12,874 nt of DNA from an uncultured Lachnospiraceae bacterium (GCA_937910785.1 CALDLG010000054.1:1-12874); one strand, 5' to 3'. Positions 1 through 7,555 are shown, numbered from the stretch's first letter. A program made the numbers and translations. Notes: generated from the letters alone by a model not told the origin.

Positions 1-333
1 GCCGCCAGTGCTTAGCGAGGTTTTTTCGAGCTTAGCATCTGCTGCGGACTTTCACAAAACGAAAACGTCCTTCACCGGAACTGACCCCGCCGGGCAGATC
101 GCGGTATGCAGGGCTCGTTCCTGGCGGAGGCCCTTGAAAGCCGCCAGTGCTTAGCGAGGTTTTTTCGAGCTTAGCATCTGCTGCGGACTTTCACAAAACG
201 AAAACGTCCTTCACCGGAACTGACCCCGCCGGGCAGATCGCGGTATGCAGGGCTCGTTCCTGGCGGAGGCCCTTGAAAGCCGCCAGTGCTTAGCGAGGTT
301 TTTTCGAGCTTAGCATCTGCTGCGGACTTTCAC
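1..333. repeat. 139-bp tandem repeat array, two full copies plus a partial third
   Basis: Units start at 1, 140 and 279. The first two (1-139 and 140-278) are identical base for base. The third matches for 55 bases (279-333), then diverges. Each unit begins with an imperfect hairpin tip around a TTTTTT tract (arms carry CCGC/GCGG and TGCT/AGC), continues through a spacer, and ends in the 33-nt arm seen at 89-121 and 228-260. A perfect 7-bp hairpin, CTGGCGG/CCGCCAG, spans each unit junction (121-127 with 141-147; 260-266 with 280-286). The window opens exactly at a unit start, so more copies may lie outside it. No credible coding frame runs through the array. I do not recognise a named repeat family. 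Confidence 0.95.
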
Positions 334-388
334 GGAGCGAAAGCGTGCCTCCAAAGGAACGAGCCCTGCATGCCGCGATCTGTCCGGC
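228..388. repeat. Long foldback (imperfect inverted repeat) element downstream of the helicase gene
   Basis: Bases 228-260 and 356-388 are inverted copies of each other over 33 positions with two mismatches. Further inward the pairing resumes: GGAGGC (265-270) with GCCTCC (347-352), TGAAAG (274-279) with CTTTCA (327-332), CCGC (280-283) with GCGG (322-325), then TGCT/AGC pairs next to the T-rich loop at about 299-304. The whole 161-bp element can therefore fold into one long hairpin. Both mismatches in the outer arm become G-U pairs if the plus strand is the RNA, but A-C clashes on the minus strand. The right arm ends 8 bases before the helicase stop codon. It could act as a transcript end, a small structured RNA or a non-autonomous mobile repeat; the sequence alone does not decide. 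Confidence 0.85.
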
Positions 389-396
389 CAAACCAC

Positions 397-3300
397 CTAC
401 CGCAGCAATTCCATCAGTTCCTCTCTCGTAAAGCTGCCGCTTCCCACGCCCTCTCCTCCAAGCACCTGTTCCGCCAGCTCCTTCTTTTTTTCCTGAAGCT
501 TCATAATGTTATCTTCTATCGTTCCTTTTACAATCAATTTATATACATTGACGACATTTCTCTGTCCGATCCGGTGGGCGCGGTCCGTCGCCTGATTCTG
601 TACGGCCAGATTCCACCATGGATCGTAGTGAATAACGATATCCGCCGCAGTCAGATTCAATCCGGTTCCGCCCGCTTTCAGGGAAATGCAGAATACCGGC
701 GTATCGTCGCGGTTGAACTGCTCTACCATCTGAATTCGTTTTTCCTTCGGCGTACTCCCTGTCAACAGATAATAAGCGATGCCCTCCTCTTCCAGCTTCT
801 CCCGAATCAGATCTAACATCGACGTAAACTGGGAAAACAGCAGCAGTTTATGACCGCCGGTTATCGCGTTGCGGATCAGGTCCATGCACATCTCCATTTT
901 AGCCGAACTCCCCTGATAATCTTCAAAAAGCAGCTCCGGGTCACAGCACAGCTGACGAAGCTTCGTCAGTTCCGCCAAAATCCGGATTTTGGAAGCCTGA
1001 AATTCTTCCTCATCCGTTTTGTCAAGCATCATCCGCATCCGCTGTACATGGGCATCATACAGCGCCTTCTGCTCTCCCTCCAGTCCTGCGTACACGGTTT
1101 CCTCCAATTTGTCCGGCAGGTCCGTCAGAACATCCCTTTTCAGCCGTCGAAGCACGAAGGGGGCAATCATTTTCCGCAGCTTCCGCATGGCCTCCTCGTC
1201 CTGATTCTGCACGACCGGAATCTCGATGCTCTCCCGAAACCGCTGATAAGCAAAAAGAAATCCCGGCATCAGATAATCGAAAATGCTCCATAGCTCGCTT
1301 AAACGGTTCTCCACCGGCGTACCGGTAAGCGCCAGTTTAAACCCGGCCTCTATTTCCCTGACGGCCCTGGATGCCTGCGTGTTATGATTTTTGATATACT
1401 GGGCCTCATCAATAACCTGACAATAAAAAGACAGTCCCAGGTAACAGTCGATATCCCTTTTCAACAGATCATATGAAGTCAGCAGGATATCGCGGTTTCC
1501 GGCCCTGCGTATCATGTCTTCCCGCTCTTTGGCCGCTCCCGTCACCACCTTGACGGATAAAACCGGCGCAAACCGCTCAATCTCGCTTCTCCAGTTAAAA
1601 ACAAGCGAAGCCGGCGCCACGATGAGACAGCGCTTGTTTTCGTCCGGCTCCGCATCGATGAATTCCGACAGCAGAAAGGCGATCACCTGCAGAGTCTTGC
1701 CAAGCCCCATATCATCCGCCAGAATCCCGCCAAACCCGTTATGCTTTAATGTTTTAATCCAGAGAAAGCCCTTTTTCTGGTATTCCCGCATAACCTCCTC
1801 CAGACTGGCAGGCACCTCGAAATCATTGTCCTCCACTGTCGTCATACTCCGCACCAATTGACGAAATCCCTTGTCCCGGAATGTATCCGTACTCTGATAC
1901 GCCTCCAGTTCTTCATCCAGATACAACGCCCGGTATCCCGGCAGTGTAATCCGTTCCTGCCGCAGCTGTCTGTCCGTAATGCCAAGCTCATTTTTCAGGC
2001 GCGCCAGCGCCTCCAGCTCTCCGTCCCCCATATTCACAAAGCTGCCGTTTTTCAAACGGTAATATTTCTTTTTCCTGTCATATCTGGATAAAATTTCGAT
2101 GAGCTGATCCATCGGCATGTCTTCCGTACTCATGGAAAACTCCAGCAAATCTCCCGCCAGAGAAACACCGACGGATACTTTCGGCGCGGAGGATACCCGG
2201 ATTTTTTTCAGCGCATCCGAAATATAAACTTCTCCAAGCTCCTGCATGACCGCAATACCTTCCGTCAGAAGTTCATACAGCATATCCTCATCTCCGGAAA
2301 GAGCCATCATGCCGCCCGCCTCATCATAGGCATTAAAATAAGAAGATACCGTCTGTCCGGCTTCCATCTCCCGAAAGACGTCTCCCGAATCCCGGACCAT
2401 ATCTTCCTTTTTCCCAAAAATATTGTGTTTTTGCCCTCCGTAAACCGCAAACAGCTTACAGGTGATGAAATCCTTCTGCGGCGCGTCCAGATAAATTTCA
2501 AAGGAAACCGGCGCCTGCGGATAATCCGCCTCGTCAAAGTTCACCTTTTCACATATATAATACCGTTCCAGCAACGGTAAAAGCTGACTGCAGAAAACCG
2601 GCACATCAGCCTTCTGAACGAAGACCGTTCCGCCCGGCTCCTGCTCGATACAGCGCATAAAATCCTGAACTGGCGCAAGCTCCTCCACTTTTTCCCTGTA
2701 AATCACAGGATCCGCCAAAGAATAACGGTATTCCGCTCCTTCCAATGCGTCCATTCTGCCGGACTTTACCTCTATGCCGTCTTTTACACCGGTCAGAGTC
2801 AGACGCCTCCCCGGACTTTCTCTCACCACATGCCATTCCCGCTCTCCATTTCCGAAAAAATTGGCCGAAAAACACCGTTCTCCGGCCGCCTCCAGAAACG
2901 CGTCCAATTCCCGGCCATCCAGTTCCATTGTCCGGACCTTCTGATAGGTCAAAACCGGGGGAAAACTGAAACCGGCATACGTTCGAAACCGCTCTTCATT
3001 GCAGTCTGTCCAGTGCAGAATGAAATCCACAAATTTCAGGGAATCCGCTTCAAAAGCCGCCCGCATATGCGGAAACTGCAGATTTTTTCCGTAAGCGTAT
3101 TCCGCCCTGTTCCTCATATTCTTCCGAAATTCAAAAACATCCTTTAATACATACATCTGTGCGATACCGATGCGGAATTCCACCGTCGCGGACTCCAAAC
3201 ACTCCAGATAAGGCTCCAGCCGAACTTTTCCACAGATTTCCCGACAGGTCAGGGGAAATGTCCGTTCCATAAACTGCTTCATCAGAAGACTCTTCATGGC

Positions 3301-3687
3301 CGGCGTCGTTTCCGGCTTCGCAGGAAGCGCCGGAATCCTTTCTTCTTTACGCACCGTGCCCTGTTTTAAGAACAACATGGGATGCAGTTTCTCATAATCC
3401 GTAAAATACAGAAGTACCGCCACACAATGCTTGCACAGCCTGTCATAATTATAAAAAGCCGGACATTCGCAATAGCTTTCCACAAGTTCGTCCATTCCGC
3501 TGTCATAGGAAAGTTCAACCTCGTATATATGCCGCCCGCTTCCGATCACACGCGCCGTAATCAACCAGAAACCGTCCTCCGTTTCCGTTACCTGAAACTC
3601 CCTGACCCTGCGCTCATGATAGATTTCAATTCCCCGCGAAAAAAAGCTATTTCCGGCCATCATTCTGATATCTTCTTTTGTCAGCAT
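397..3687 (-). CDS. SNF2-family helicase with N-terminal SWIM zinc finger
   Basis: This 1096-aa protein is an SNF2/Rad54-type superfamily 2 ATPase, expected to move along or remodel nucleoprotein in the cytoplasm; the in vivo role of bacterial members is poorly defined. A SWIM zinc finger sits near the N-terminus: C73-x-C75, then C85-x-H87. A long middle region (about 100-600) fits the SNF2-associated region usual in Firmicute homologues. The ATPase core follows: Walker A DDMGLGKT (658-665), DEAQ box (760-763), TGTP motif III (788-791), and the C-terminal lobe with QATDRAHRIGQ (about 1032-1042). All key motifs are intact and the length is normal. The ATG is preceded by AAGGGAG at a good distance. 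The gene is likely monocistronic: a terminator-like hairpin lies upstream and the foldback repeat directly follows the stop. A stretch rich in A and T (about 3706-3760) precedes the start, but I could not pick a confident promoter in it. Confidence 0.95.
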   Translation of the reverse strand: MLTKEDIRMMAGNSFFSRGIEIYHERRVREFQVTETEDGFWLITARVIGSGRHIYEVELSYDSGMDELVESYCECPAFYNYDRLCKHCVAVLLYFTDYEKLHPMLFLKQGTVRKEERIPALPAKPETTPAMKSLLMKQFMERTFPLTCREICGKVRLEPYLECLESATVEFRIGIAQMYVLKDVFEFRKNMRNRAEYAYGKNLQFPHMRAAFEADSLKFVDFILHWTDCNEERFRTYAGFSFPPVLTYQKVRTMELDGRELDAFLEAAGERCFSANFFGNGEREWHVVRESPGRRLTLTGVKDGIEVKSGRMDALEGAEYRYSLADPVIYREKVEELAPVQDFMRCIEQEPGGTVFVQKADVPVFCSQLLPLLERYYICEKVNFDEADYPQAPVSFEIYLDAPQKDFITCKLFAVYGGQKHNIFGKKEDMVRDSGDVFREMEAGQTVSSYFNAYDEAGGMMALSGDEDMLYELLTEGIAVMQELGEVYISDALKKIRVSSAPKVSVGVSLAGDLLEFSMSTEDMPMDQLIEILSRYDRKKKYYRLKNGSFVNMGDGELEALARLKNELGITDRQLRQERITLPGYRALYLDEELEAYQSTDTFRDKGFRQLVRSMTTVEDNDFEVPASLEEVMREYQKKGFLWIKTLKHNGFGGILADDMGLGKTLQVIAFLLSEFIDAEPDENKRCLIVAPASLVFNWRSEIERFAPVLSVKVVTGAAKEREDMIRRAGNRDILLTSYDLLKRDIDCYLGLSFYCQVIDEAQYIKNHNTQASRAVREIEAGFKLALTGTPVENRLSELWSIFDYLMPGFLFAYQRFRESIEIPVVQNQDEEAMRKLRKMIAPFVLRRLKRDVLTDLPDKLEETVYAGLEGEQKALYDAHVQRMRMMLDKTDEEEFQASKIRILAELTKLRQLCCDPELLFEDYQGSSAKMEMCMDLIRNAITGGHKLLLFSQFTSMLDLIREKLEEEGIAYYLLTGSTPKEKRIQMVEQFNRDDTPVFCISLKAGGTGLNLTAADIVIHYDPWWNLAVQNQATDRAHRIGQRNVVNVYKLIVKGTIEDNIMKLQEKKKELAEQVLGGEGVGSGSFTREELMELLR

Positions 3688-3790
3688 TGTCCGCTCCCTT
3701 ATCTTTCAGAAAAAAATTATCATTTTTTTAATTTTTTTCATATTGAATGAATAAACCTCCGAAACCGGGTAATAATGATATTAGTCAAAA

Positions 3791-3808
3791 GATAAGGAAA
3801 TACTTATC
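3791..3808. repeat. Short inverted repeat GATAAG/CTTATC upstream of the helicase gene
   Basis: A perfect 6-bp inverted repeat (3791-3796 and 3803-3808) with a 6-base spacer lies about 100 bases before the helicase start. It could be an operator or a minor hairpin. The region 3688-3919 otherwise holds only AT-rich sequence and the terminator hairpin. Confidence 0.4.
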
Positions 3809-3821
3809 CTCCCCTAAAAGG

Positions 3822-3859
3822 AAGCCCCCAGGACTGCGAAAGCGCGGTTCCGGGGGCTT
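3822..3859 (-). terminator. Putative intrinsic terminator after the GH28 gene
   Basis: AAGCCCCC (3822-3829) pairs with GGGGGCTT (3852-3859); the stem continues inward with GGA/TCC and GC-rich pairs around a GAAA loop. On the minus strand the hairpin is followed by CCTTTTAG, a short U-tract. It lies about 60 nt past the GH28 stop codon. A small TCCGG/CCGGA tetraloop hairpin (3877-3890) sits just before it. The U-tract is modest, so termination may be partial. Confidence 0.7.
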
Positions 3860-3919
3860 TCGACTGTTTGAGCTTCTCCGGCAAACCGGACATTCCCGAA
3901 GACCATCGATTACCTGCGG

Positions 3920-5452
3920 CTACAGACACCGGATGTTCTCAAGCGTTATACCCTCACAGTCCTTTAAGGAAAACTGCTGTTCCGGATTTCCGTCCCTTCC
4001 GGCGATCGTAATATTCCGAAAGACGATATTCTTCGCGGCATAACCGGGCACGTCGAAACCATGAACGGTAACCGCCGTATCGTGCGACCAGGTTCTGTCA
4101 ACTTCCAGAATCTCCCCGCCAATCTCCAGATTTTCATACAGGCAGTTTTCGAAAACCGGCGGCGTGTCGGCCGGAATCCCGTCATCATTATAGCCTACGG
4201 AGTGAAGCATAATCTTCGAGGTTTTGCAGTCTCTGATCTGCACATCCCTCACATAACCGCCTCGTTTCTTCGTTCCCTTGATTTCGATTCCGCACAGAGA
4301 GCTTTTTACATCGCAGTCCCAGATCCGGATATCCTCGATACCGCCCGAAATTTCACTGCCGATAATGATGCCATGCCCGAAAGAACTGACGCAGTCAAAT
4401 ACCCGGATATGACTGCTCGGCCGGTTAATCAGATTTCCCTCCGGATTTTTTCCGGATTTAATGGCGACGCAGTCATCTTCCGTAAAAAAAGTACATCCAA
4501 AAATCGTGCAGTTCGTGGAAGAGTCCGGATCCCAGCCGTCTCCGTTCCAGACGCCCTCCGAATAAAACGTACAGTCATGAGTCACGATCCGATCGGAATA
4601 AATCATATGCACGTTCCAGCTCGCGCCATTTTTCAGCGTAACGCCGGAAATGACAACATTCTGTGAATTGCTGATGTTGATCAGCCTCGGCCGCACTCTG
4701 CCGGGTATGGTATCCTTCGATTCACATTCTTTTATTTTATCGCCAAGCGATGCCAGATATTCGCTGAGCCGTTCCCGTTCCGTCACAATCACGCGTTTGG
4801 CTAACGTCACGCCGCCGCTGGCAATCGTTCCCCGTCCCCTGATCACGACATTCCGGCAGTTATAGCCGCTTTCATGATCCAGCTCTCCCATATTCAGAAG
4901 ACTGCTGTAACACTCCATCTCCGTGCCCTCGAAACGGCTCTTAATCCGCGGCAGATAGTCCTCCGGTCTGTCCGTTCCCTGTAAAACGGCATTTTTTTCC
5001 AGATACAGTTCCATATCGCTGTGCAGACGAAGTGTGCCCGTCATGAAAACACCTTCCGGAAAATAAACCGCATCCGTTTCCGTACAGTCATCGATCGCAC
5101 GCTGGATGATTTCCGTATTCATAGTCCGGCCGTCTCCTTTGGCAAAATAAGGCGCTTTCGTAACATCGAGCCTTCTTTTAACCTTCTGTGTCTTTACGGT
5201 TACCGTTTCCGATGCCGCACAGCTTTGTTCCCCTCCGGTAAAAAGTCTGACTTCCACCGTATATTCCGTTTCCGGAGCCAGACCCTCCAGTGTATAATGC
5301 GTCCGGTCCGTTTCACCCGCTTCCGCTCCGTCCAAAATGATTCGATAAACAAATTTTTCCGGCAGATTCCGCGGTTTCTCCCAGTAAAATGTTACGGAAT
5401 CGCCTGTCACAATCTGCTGCATACAGCTCAGTTCTGTTATCATACCGCTCAT
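3920..5452 (-). CDS. Glycoside hydrolase family 28 (polygalacturonase-like) with N-terminal fibronectin type III domain
   Basis: The 510-aa protein has an FnIII-like domain (about 15-90), then a right-handed beta-helix GH28 catalytic domain. GH28 enzymes hydrolyse alpha-galacturonosyl links in pectins by inversion. Catalytic motifs are present: NGDGWD (303-308), EDDC (325-328) with the two aspartates, and SFGHG with H360. The usual R-I-K substrate motif reads E-I-K here (390-392), so the arginine that normally contacts galacturonate is missing. A long loop (about 216-255) ending GRVRPR resembles those I associate with exo-acting clostridial members. There is no signal peptide, which suggests cytoplasmic action on imported oligosaccharides. 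The first ATG fits an AGGGA site about 8 nt upstream; the alternative Met4 has none. The gene has its own promoter with a long leader, and a terminator-like hairpin follows it. GH28 membership is firm; the exact substrate is not. Confidence 0.92.
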   Translation of the reverse strand: MSGMITELSCMQQIVTGDSVTFYWEKPRNLPEKFVYRIILDGAEAGETDRTHYTLEGLAPETEYTVEVRLFTGGEQSCAASETVTVKTQKVKRRLDVTKAPYFAKGDGRTMNTEIIQRAIDDCTETDAVYFPEGVFMTGTLRLHSDMELYLEKNAVLQGTDRPEDYLPRIKSRFEGTEMECYSSLLNMGELDHESGYNCRNVVIRGRGTIASGGVTLAKRVIVTERERLSEYLASLGDKIKECESKDTIPGRVRPRLINISNSQNVVISGVTLKNGASWNVHMIYSDRIVTHDCTFYSEGVWNGDGWDPDSSTNCTIFGCTFFTEDDCVAIKSGKNPEGNLINRPSSHIRVFDCVSSFGHGIIIGSEISGGIEDIRIWDCDVKSSLCGIEIKGTKKRGGYVRDVQIRDCKTSKIMLHSVGYNDDGIPADTPPVFENCLYENLEIGGEILEVDRTWSHDTAVTVHGFDVPGYAAKNIVFRNITIAGRDGNPEQQFSLKDCEGITLENIRCL

Positions 5453-5509
5453 AGATCGTATCCCTGTCCCTTTCCCTTTCTTCTTTCACCGTTTCCGGCC
5501 TGTAAAGGA

Positions 5510-5543
5510 AGGGCGTAAGCCATCTACCGTAGACCTACGCCCT
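5510..5543 (-). promoter_or_regulatory. Leader stem-loop before the GH28 gene (possible attenuator)
   Basis: AGGGCGTA (5510-5517) and TACGCCCT (5536-5543) form a perfect 8-bp stem with an 18-nt loop holding the short palindrome CTACCGTAG. On the minus strand it is followed by TCCTTTAC, a poor U-tract. It lies inside the predicted GH28 leader, about 60 nt before the start codon. It could be an attenuator, or a terminator for read-through from gene C. Confidence 0.5.
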
Positions 5544-5608
5544 GCTTTTCATTCATCATTCAGTTATTCTTTACTTTATGCAGGCCCTGACGGAGTCCTT
5601 TTGTTTCT

Positions 5609-5628
5609 CCGGCCGTATGACGGGCCGG
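5609..5628 (-). promoter_or_regulatory. Leader stem-loop CCGGCC/GGCCGG just after the GH28 promoter
   Basis: A perfect 6-bp GC stem with an 8-nt loop begins about 10 nt after the predicted transcription start. A second copy of GGCCGG occurs on the minus strand at about 5496-5501, past the larger leader stem-loop. The first CCGGCC could pair with either copy, which would allow alternative leader folds. Confidence 0.45.
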
Positions 5629-5644
5629 TGTTCGATCCTGATTC

Positions 5645-5673
5645 AGTATACCATAACTGCCTTACAAAGTCCA
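5645..5673 (-). promoter_or_regulatory. Extended -10 sigma-A promoter for the GH28 gene
   Basis: On the minus strand, -35 TGGACT (5668-5673, 4 of 6 consensus bases) is followed by a 17-base spacer and -10 TATACT (5645-5650, 5 of 6), with an upstream TGG giving an extended -10. Transcription would start near 5638, leaving a leader of about 185 nt. Of the 331-base gap 5453-5783, this promoter and the stem-loops listed are all I can identify. Confidence 0.65.
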
Positions 5674-5755
5674 TGACATTCTAACGTTCTTTCATGCTGT
5701 GTTCCTGTTCCATTATGCAGTCTTCCCCATGCCGCCCGCTTCATCATTTCCAAAG

Positions 5756-5790
5756 CAGATAAAGCAAAAGAGCCTCGCGGCGTTTATCTG
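5756..5790 (-). terminator. Inverted repeat spanning the gene C stop codon, weak terminator candidate
   Basis: CAGATAAA (5756-5763) and TTTATCTG (5783-5790) are a perfect 8-bp inverted pair; the second arm contains the gene C stop codon. The 19-nt loop holds a small GCC-GCGA-GGC hairpin, which on the minus strand is followed by TCTTTTGCTTT. Either fold could end the A-B-C transcript, though neither is a textbook terminator. Confidence 0.45.
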
Positions 5791-6641
5791 TCTGCGGCCT
5801 TGTTAAGCCTGTCAATTTCCGCTCCCGTAACCTCCGCTTTTTTCCCTGCCTCCAAAATCTCCGCATCCGAACGGTCTCTCTGAAGATCGGAAGGTTCCGA
5901 AATCCTGACACTCATAACCGATTCCATATTTCCGATATGTTTCGTTATCATCAGCGTTTTGGAACCGTCGGGATTCGTAATGATATCCGACTCGCTTTTC
6001 CCTTCCTGTTCCTTATTGGGTGCCCCGACCTTCCGCAGGTTCCCTTCCCAATACCCGAAAGGCGCATTGAAATCCGGCAGGCCTTTTTTCTTTTTTTCCT
6101 TCATAAAGTCCTGATACATCTTCATACCGTATTGATAGTACGCGGCAAGCTTCTTTTGTCCAAGCGTATTCATATCCCGTATCGATTTCTGAAACAGCTC
6201 GATAAAATTGGCTCTGTCATATAATCCTATGTTCCCCATGGACGGATCTTTGGGAAGCGACGACAGACCGCCGTTTTTATCCACCCCCAGATATGCTTCC
6301 AGCGCATGCATCTCCACAACGGTCGCACAGCGGGGATTGATATCATTGATATGAATGGTCTGTTCAAACTCCCTCCCGTTCTCATCAACGCCTCTGGCAA
6401 CGACCGTCGGGTCCTGCTCCGTAGAATCTTCCGCATACTTGATATAAAAAGACAGCCCGGAACCGTATCCTCCCGAATAAAGCATGTCATCCGTTTTCAT
6501 ATAAACTTTGTATTCCCGCGGCCTTCCTCCTGCCGCCGCTCCCATCTGCTGCATAAACTGATTTGAAGAAGCCTTCGAACTCTTCCTTTCCGCCCACATA
6601 TCCGCCGTATACTGATTCGATCCGATTCCTCCAATCGCCAT
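5784..6641 (-). CDS. Protein of unknown function, third gene (C) of the A-B-C cluster
   Basis: I do not recognise a named domain. The open frame runs up to an ATG at 6686, but the start is better placed at the internal ATG at 6641 (MAIGGIGSNQY), because AGGAAGGG (6650-6657) lies 8 nt upstream of it; this gives 285 aa. The N-terminus is rich in Gly, Ser and Ala. The core has a beta-type segment (about 55-110 of the trimmed protein: VARGVDENGREFEQTIHIND) followed by helical, Met- and Lys-rich sequence around FMKEKKKKGLPDF. There are no membrane segments and no signal peptide. The stretch DENGREFE...INDINP resembles proteins I recall as repeated hypothetical families in Lachnospiraceae, but I cannot confirm this. 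It begins 48 nt after gene B stops, so it is very likely in the same operon. Confidence 0.85.
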   Translation of the reverse strand: MAIGGIGSNQYTADMWAERKSSKASSNQFMQQMGAAAGGRPREYKVYMKTDDMLYSGGYGSGLSFYIKYAEDSTEQDPTVVARGVDENGREFEQTIHINDINPRCATVVEMHALEAYLGVDKNGGLSSLPKDPSMGNIGLYDRANFIELFQKSIRDMNTLGQKKLAAYYQYGMKMYQDFMKEKKKKGLPDFNAPFGYWEGNLRKVGAPNKEQEGKSESDIITNPDGSKTLMITKHIGNMESVMSVRISEPSDLQRDRSDAEILEAGKKAEVTGAEIDRLNKAADR

Positions 6642-6689
6642 TACCATTTCCCTTCCTTTCCAAACTTCGTAATGCTCCTCACACACGAA

Positions 6690-7538
6690 TCACTCATACC
6701 TCTCTAACCTTTTCAGGAATTCCAGACAGAACTTCTTCTCCCGCTCCTGATTCTGCCGTTTTTCCGGCGACCGGACATGTCCCGGCAGCGGTTTCGCAAG
6801 ATCTTCTAATGCGCGCTGCACCGCCTGTCTGGCCGACTGTACGGAATTGCCAAGCATATCCGTTACGTTCTCACCTCGCTGCCATCTGACACATCGTTGT
6901 ACCATCATCTGCGAGATATGTGTTAATTTCCCATTTCGGGAAACGCCCATACCGTCCACACCGACCGCCTCTGCGGCCTCCAGCCACGCGTTTTTGACTG
7001 CTTCCGGAGCGTTTGGAGCAATTTCCCCAAAAGACCGTTCCCAGTATTTTCCGGCAGCATCTTCCGTCTCTTCCATCTCTTTATCCACTGCCTGACTGTC
7101 TGCAAACAAAAGCGCGATCTGTTCTTCCGAGACCGGCCGCCCCGTTTCCCCGCTTTCCGGAACCGCATGGCTTCCGCCCAACCCCGGCACACAGGCATTT
7201 TCCTCCTTACCGGGAGCCGAACGCCGTTCCATTTCCTCCACGAATTCATAATAAGAATAAGTTTCCGCTTCTCCGACAAATTTAAACTTCGCGGTGCTCC
7301 AGCCGGGACAGGAGCCTTTTATCAGATCCTCCATTGTCTTTTTCCGGTTCTGATTTGCCTCGATCTCACGATCGAGCCATTGCATCATTTCATCTCCGGT
7401 CATCACAGTCCCAATGTCGGACTCGCGGGCACCGCCTTCTTTCTTCTCTTCCCTGGCAAACCGCCATGCTCCGTCCGGCGCCGTAAATACATACGCTCCA
7501 AATGAAGTCTCCGGCATCCCCATTTTATAAATACGCAA
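6690..7538 (-). CDS. Protein of unknown function, second gene (B) of the A-B-C cluster, TTG start
   Basis: The protein has 282 aa, is soluble and has no signal peptide. I cannot name its family. The start codon is TTG: AGGGGGAG lies 5 nt before it, while the next in-frame ATG (Met6) is 20 nt away from that site. The N-terminal part (1-100) is mixed; residues about 105-140 form a low-complexity linker rich in Gly, Glu and Pro. The best conserved-looking part is about 170-250: EIAPNAPEAVKNAW, then GMGVSRNGKLTHISQMM, then MLGNSVQSA. The end is charged and probably a coiled helix. Only 17 nt separate it from gene A, so the two are almost surely co-transcribed. The motif APNAPEAVKNAW recalls repeated Lachnospiraceae hypothetical proteins; a search is needed to confirm this. 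Confidence 0.87.
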   Translation of the reverse strand: MRIYKMGMPETSFGAYVFTAPDGAWRFAREEKKEGGARESDIGTVMTGDEMMQWLDREIEANQNRKKTMEDLIKGSCPGWSTAKFKFVGEAETYSYYEFVEEMERRSAPGKEENACVPGLGGSHAVPESGETGRPVSEEQIALLFADSQAVDKEMEETEDAAGKYWERSFGEIAPNAPEAVKNAWLEAAEAVGVDGMGVSRNGKLTHISQMMVQRCVRWQRGENVTDMLGNSVQSARQAVQRALEDLAKPLPGHVRSPEKRQNQEREKKFCLEFLKRLERYE

Positions 7539-7555
7539 TCTGACTCCCCCTTATT

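Noticed and set aside
1..333. CRISPR array at the left end
   Set aside because: The repeat unit is 139 bp and directly tandem, with no unique spacers of regular length.
286..816. 176-aa open frame on the plus strand crossing the repeat and the helicase 3' end
   Set aside because: It merges repeat sequence with antisense helicase sequence and has no recognisable protein features.
3708..3743. 11-codon frame MKKIKKMIIFF before the helicase gene on the minus strand, 14 nt after a GGAGG
   Set aside because: It sits in simple A- and T-rich sequence and the spacing to GGAGG is too long; chance is the simpler explanation.
3747..4043. 98-aa plus-strand open frame between the helicase and GH28 genes
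   Set aside because: It runs through the terminator hairpin and into the antisense of the GH28 gene, with low-quality composition.
6642..6686. 15 extra N-terminal codons of gene C starting at the ATG at 6686
   Set aside because: The strong AGGAAGGG site falls inside this stretch and fits the ATG at 6641; the extension would begin 3 nt after gene B without its own good site.
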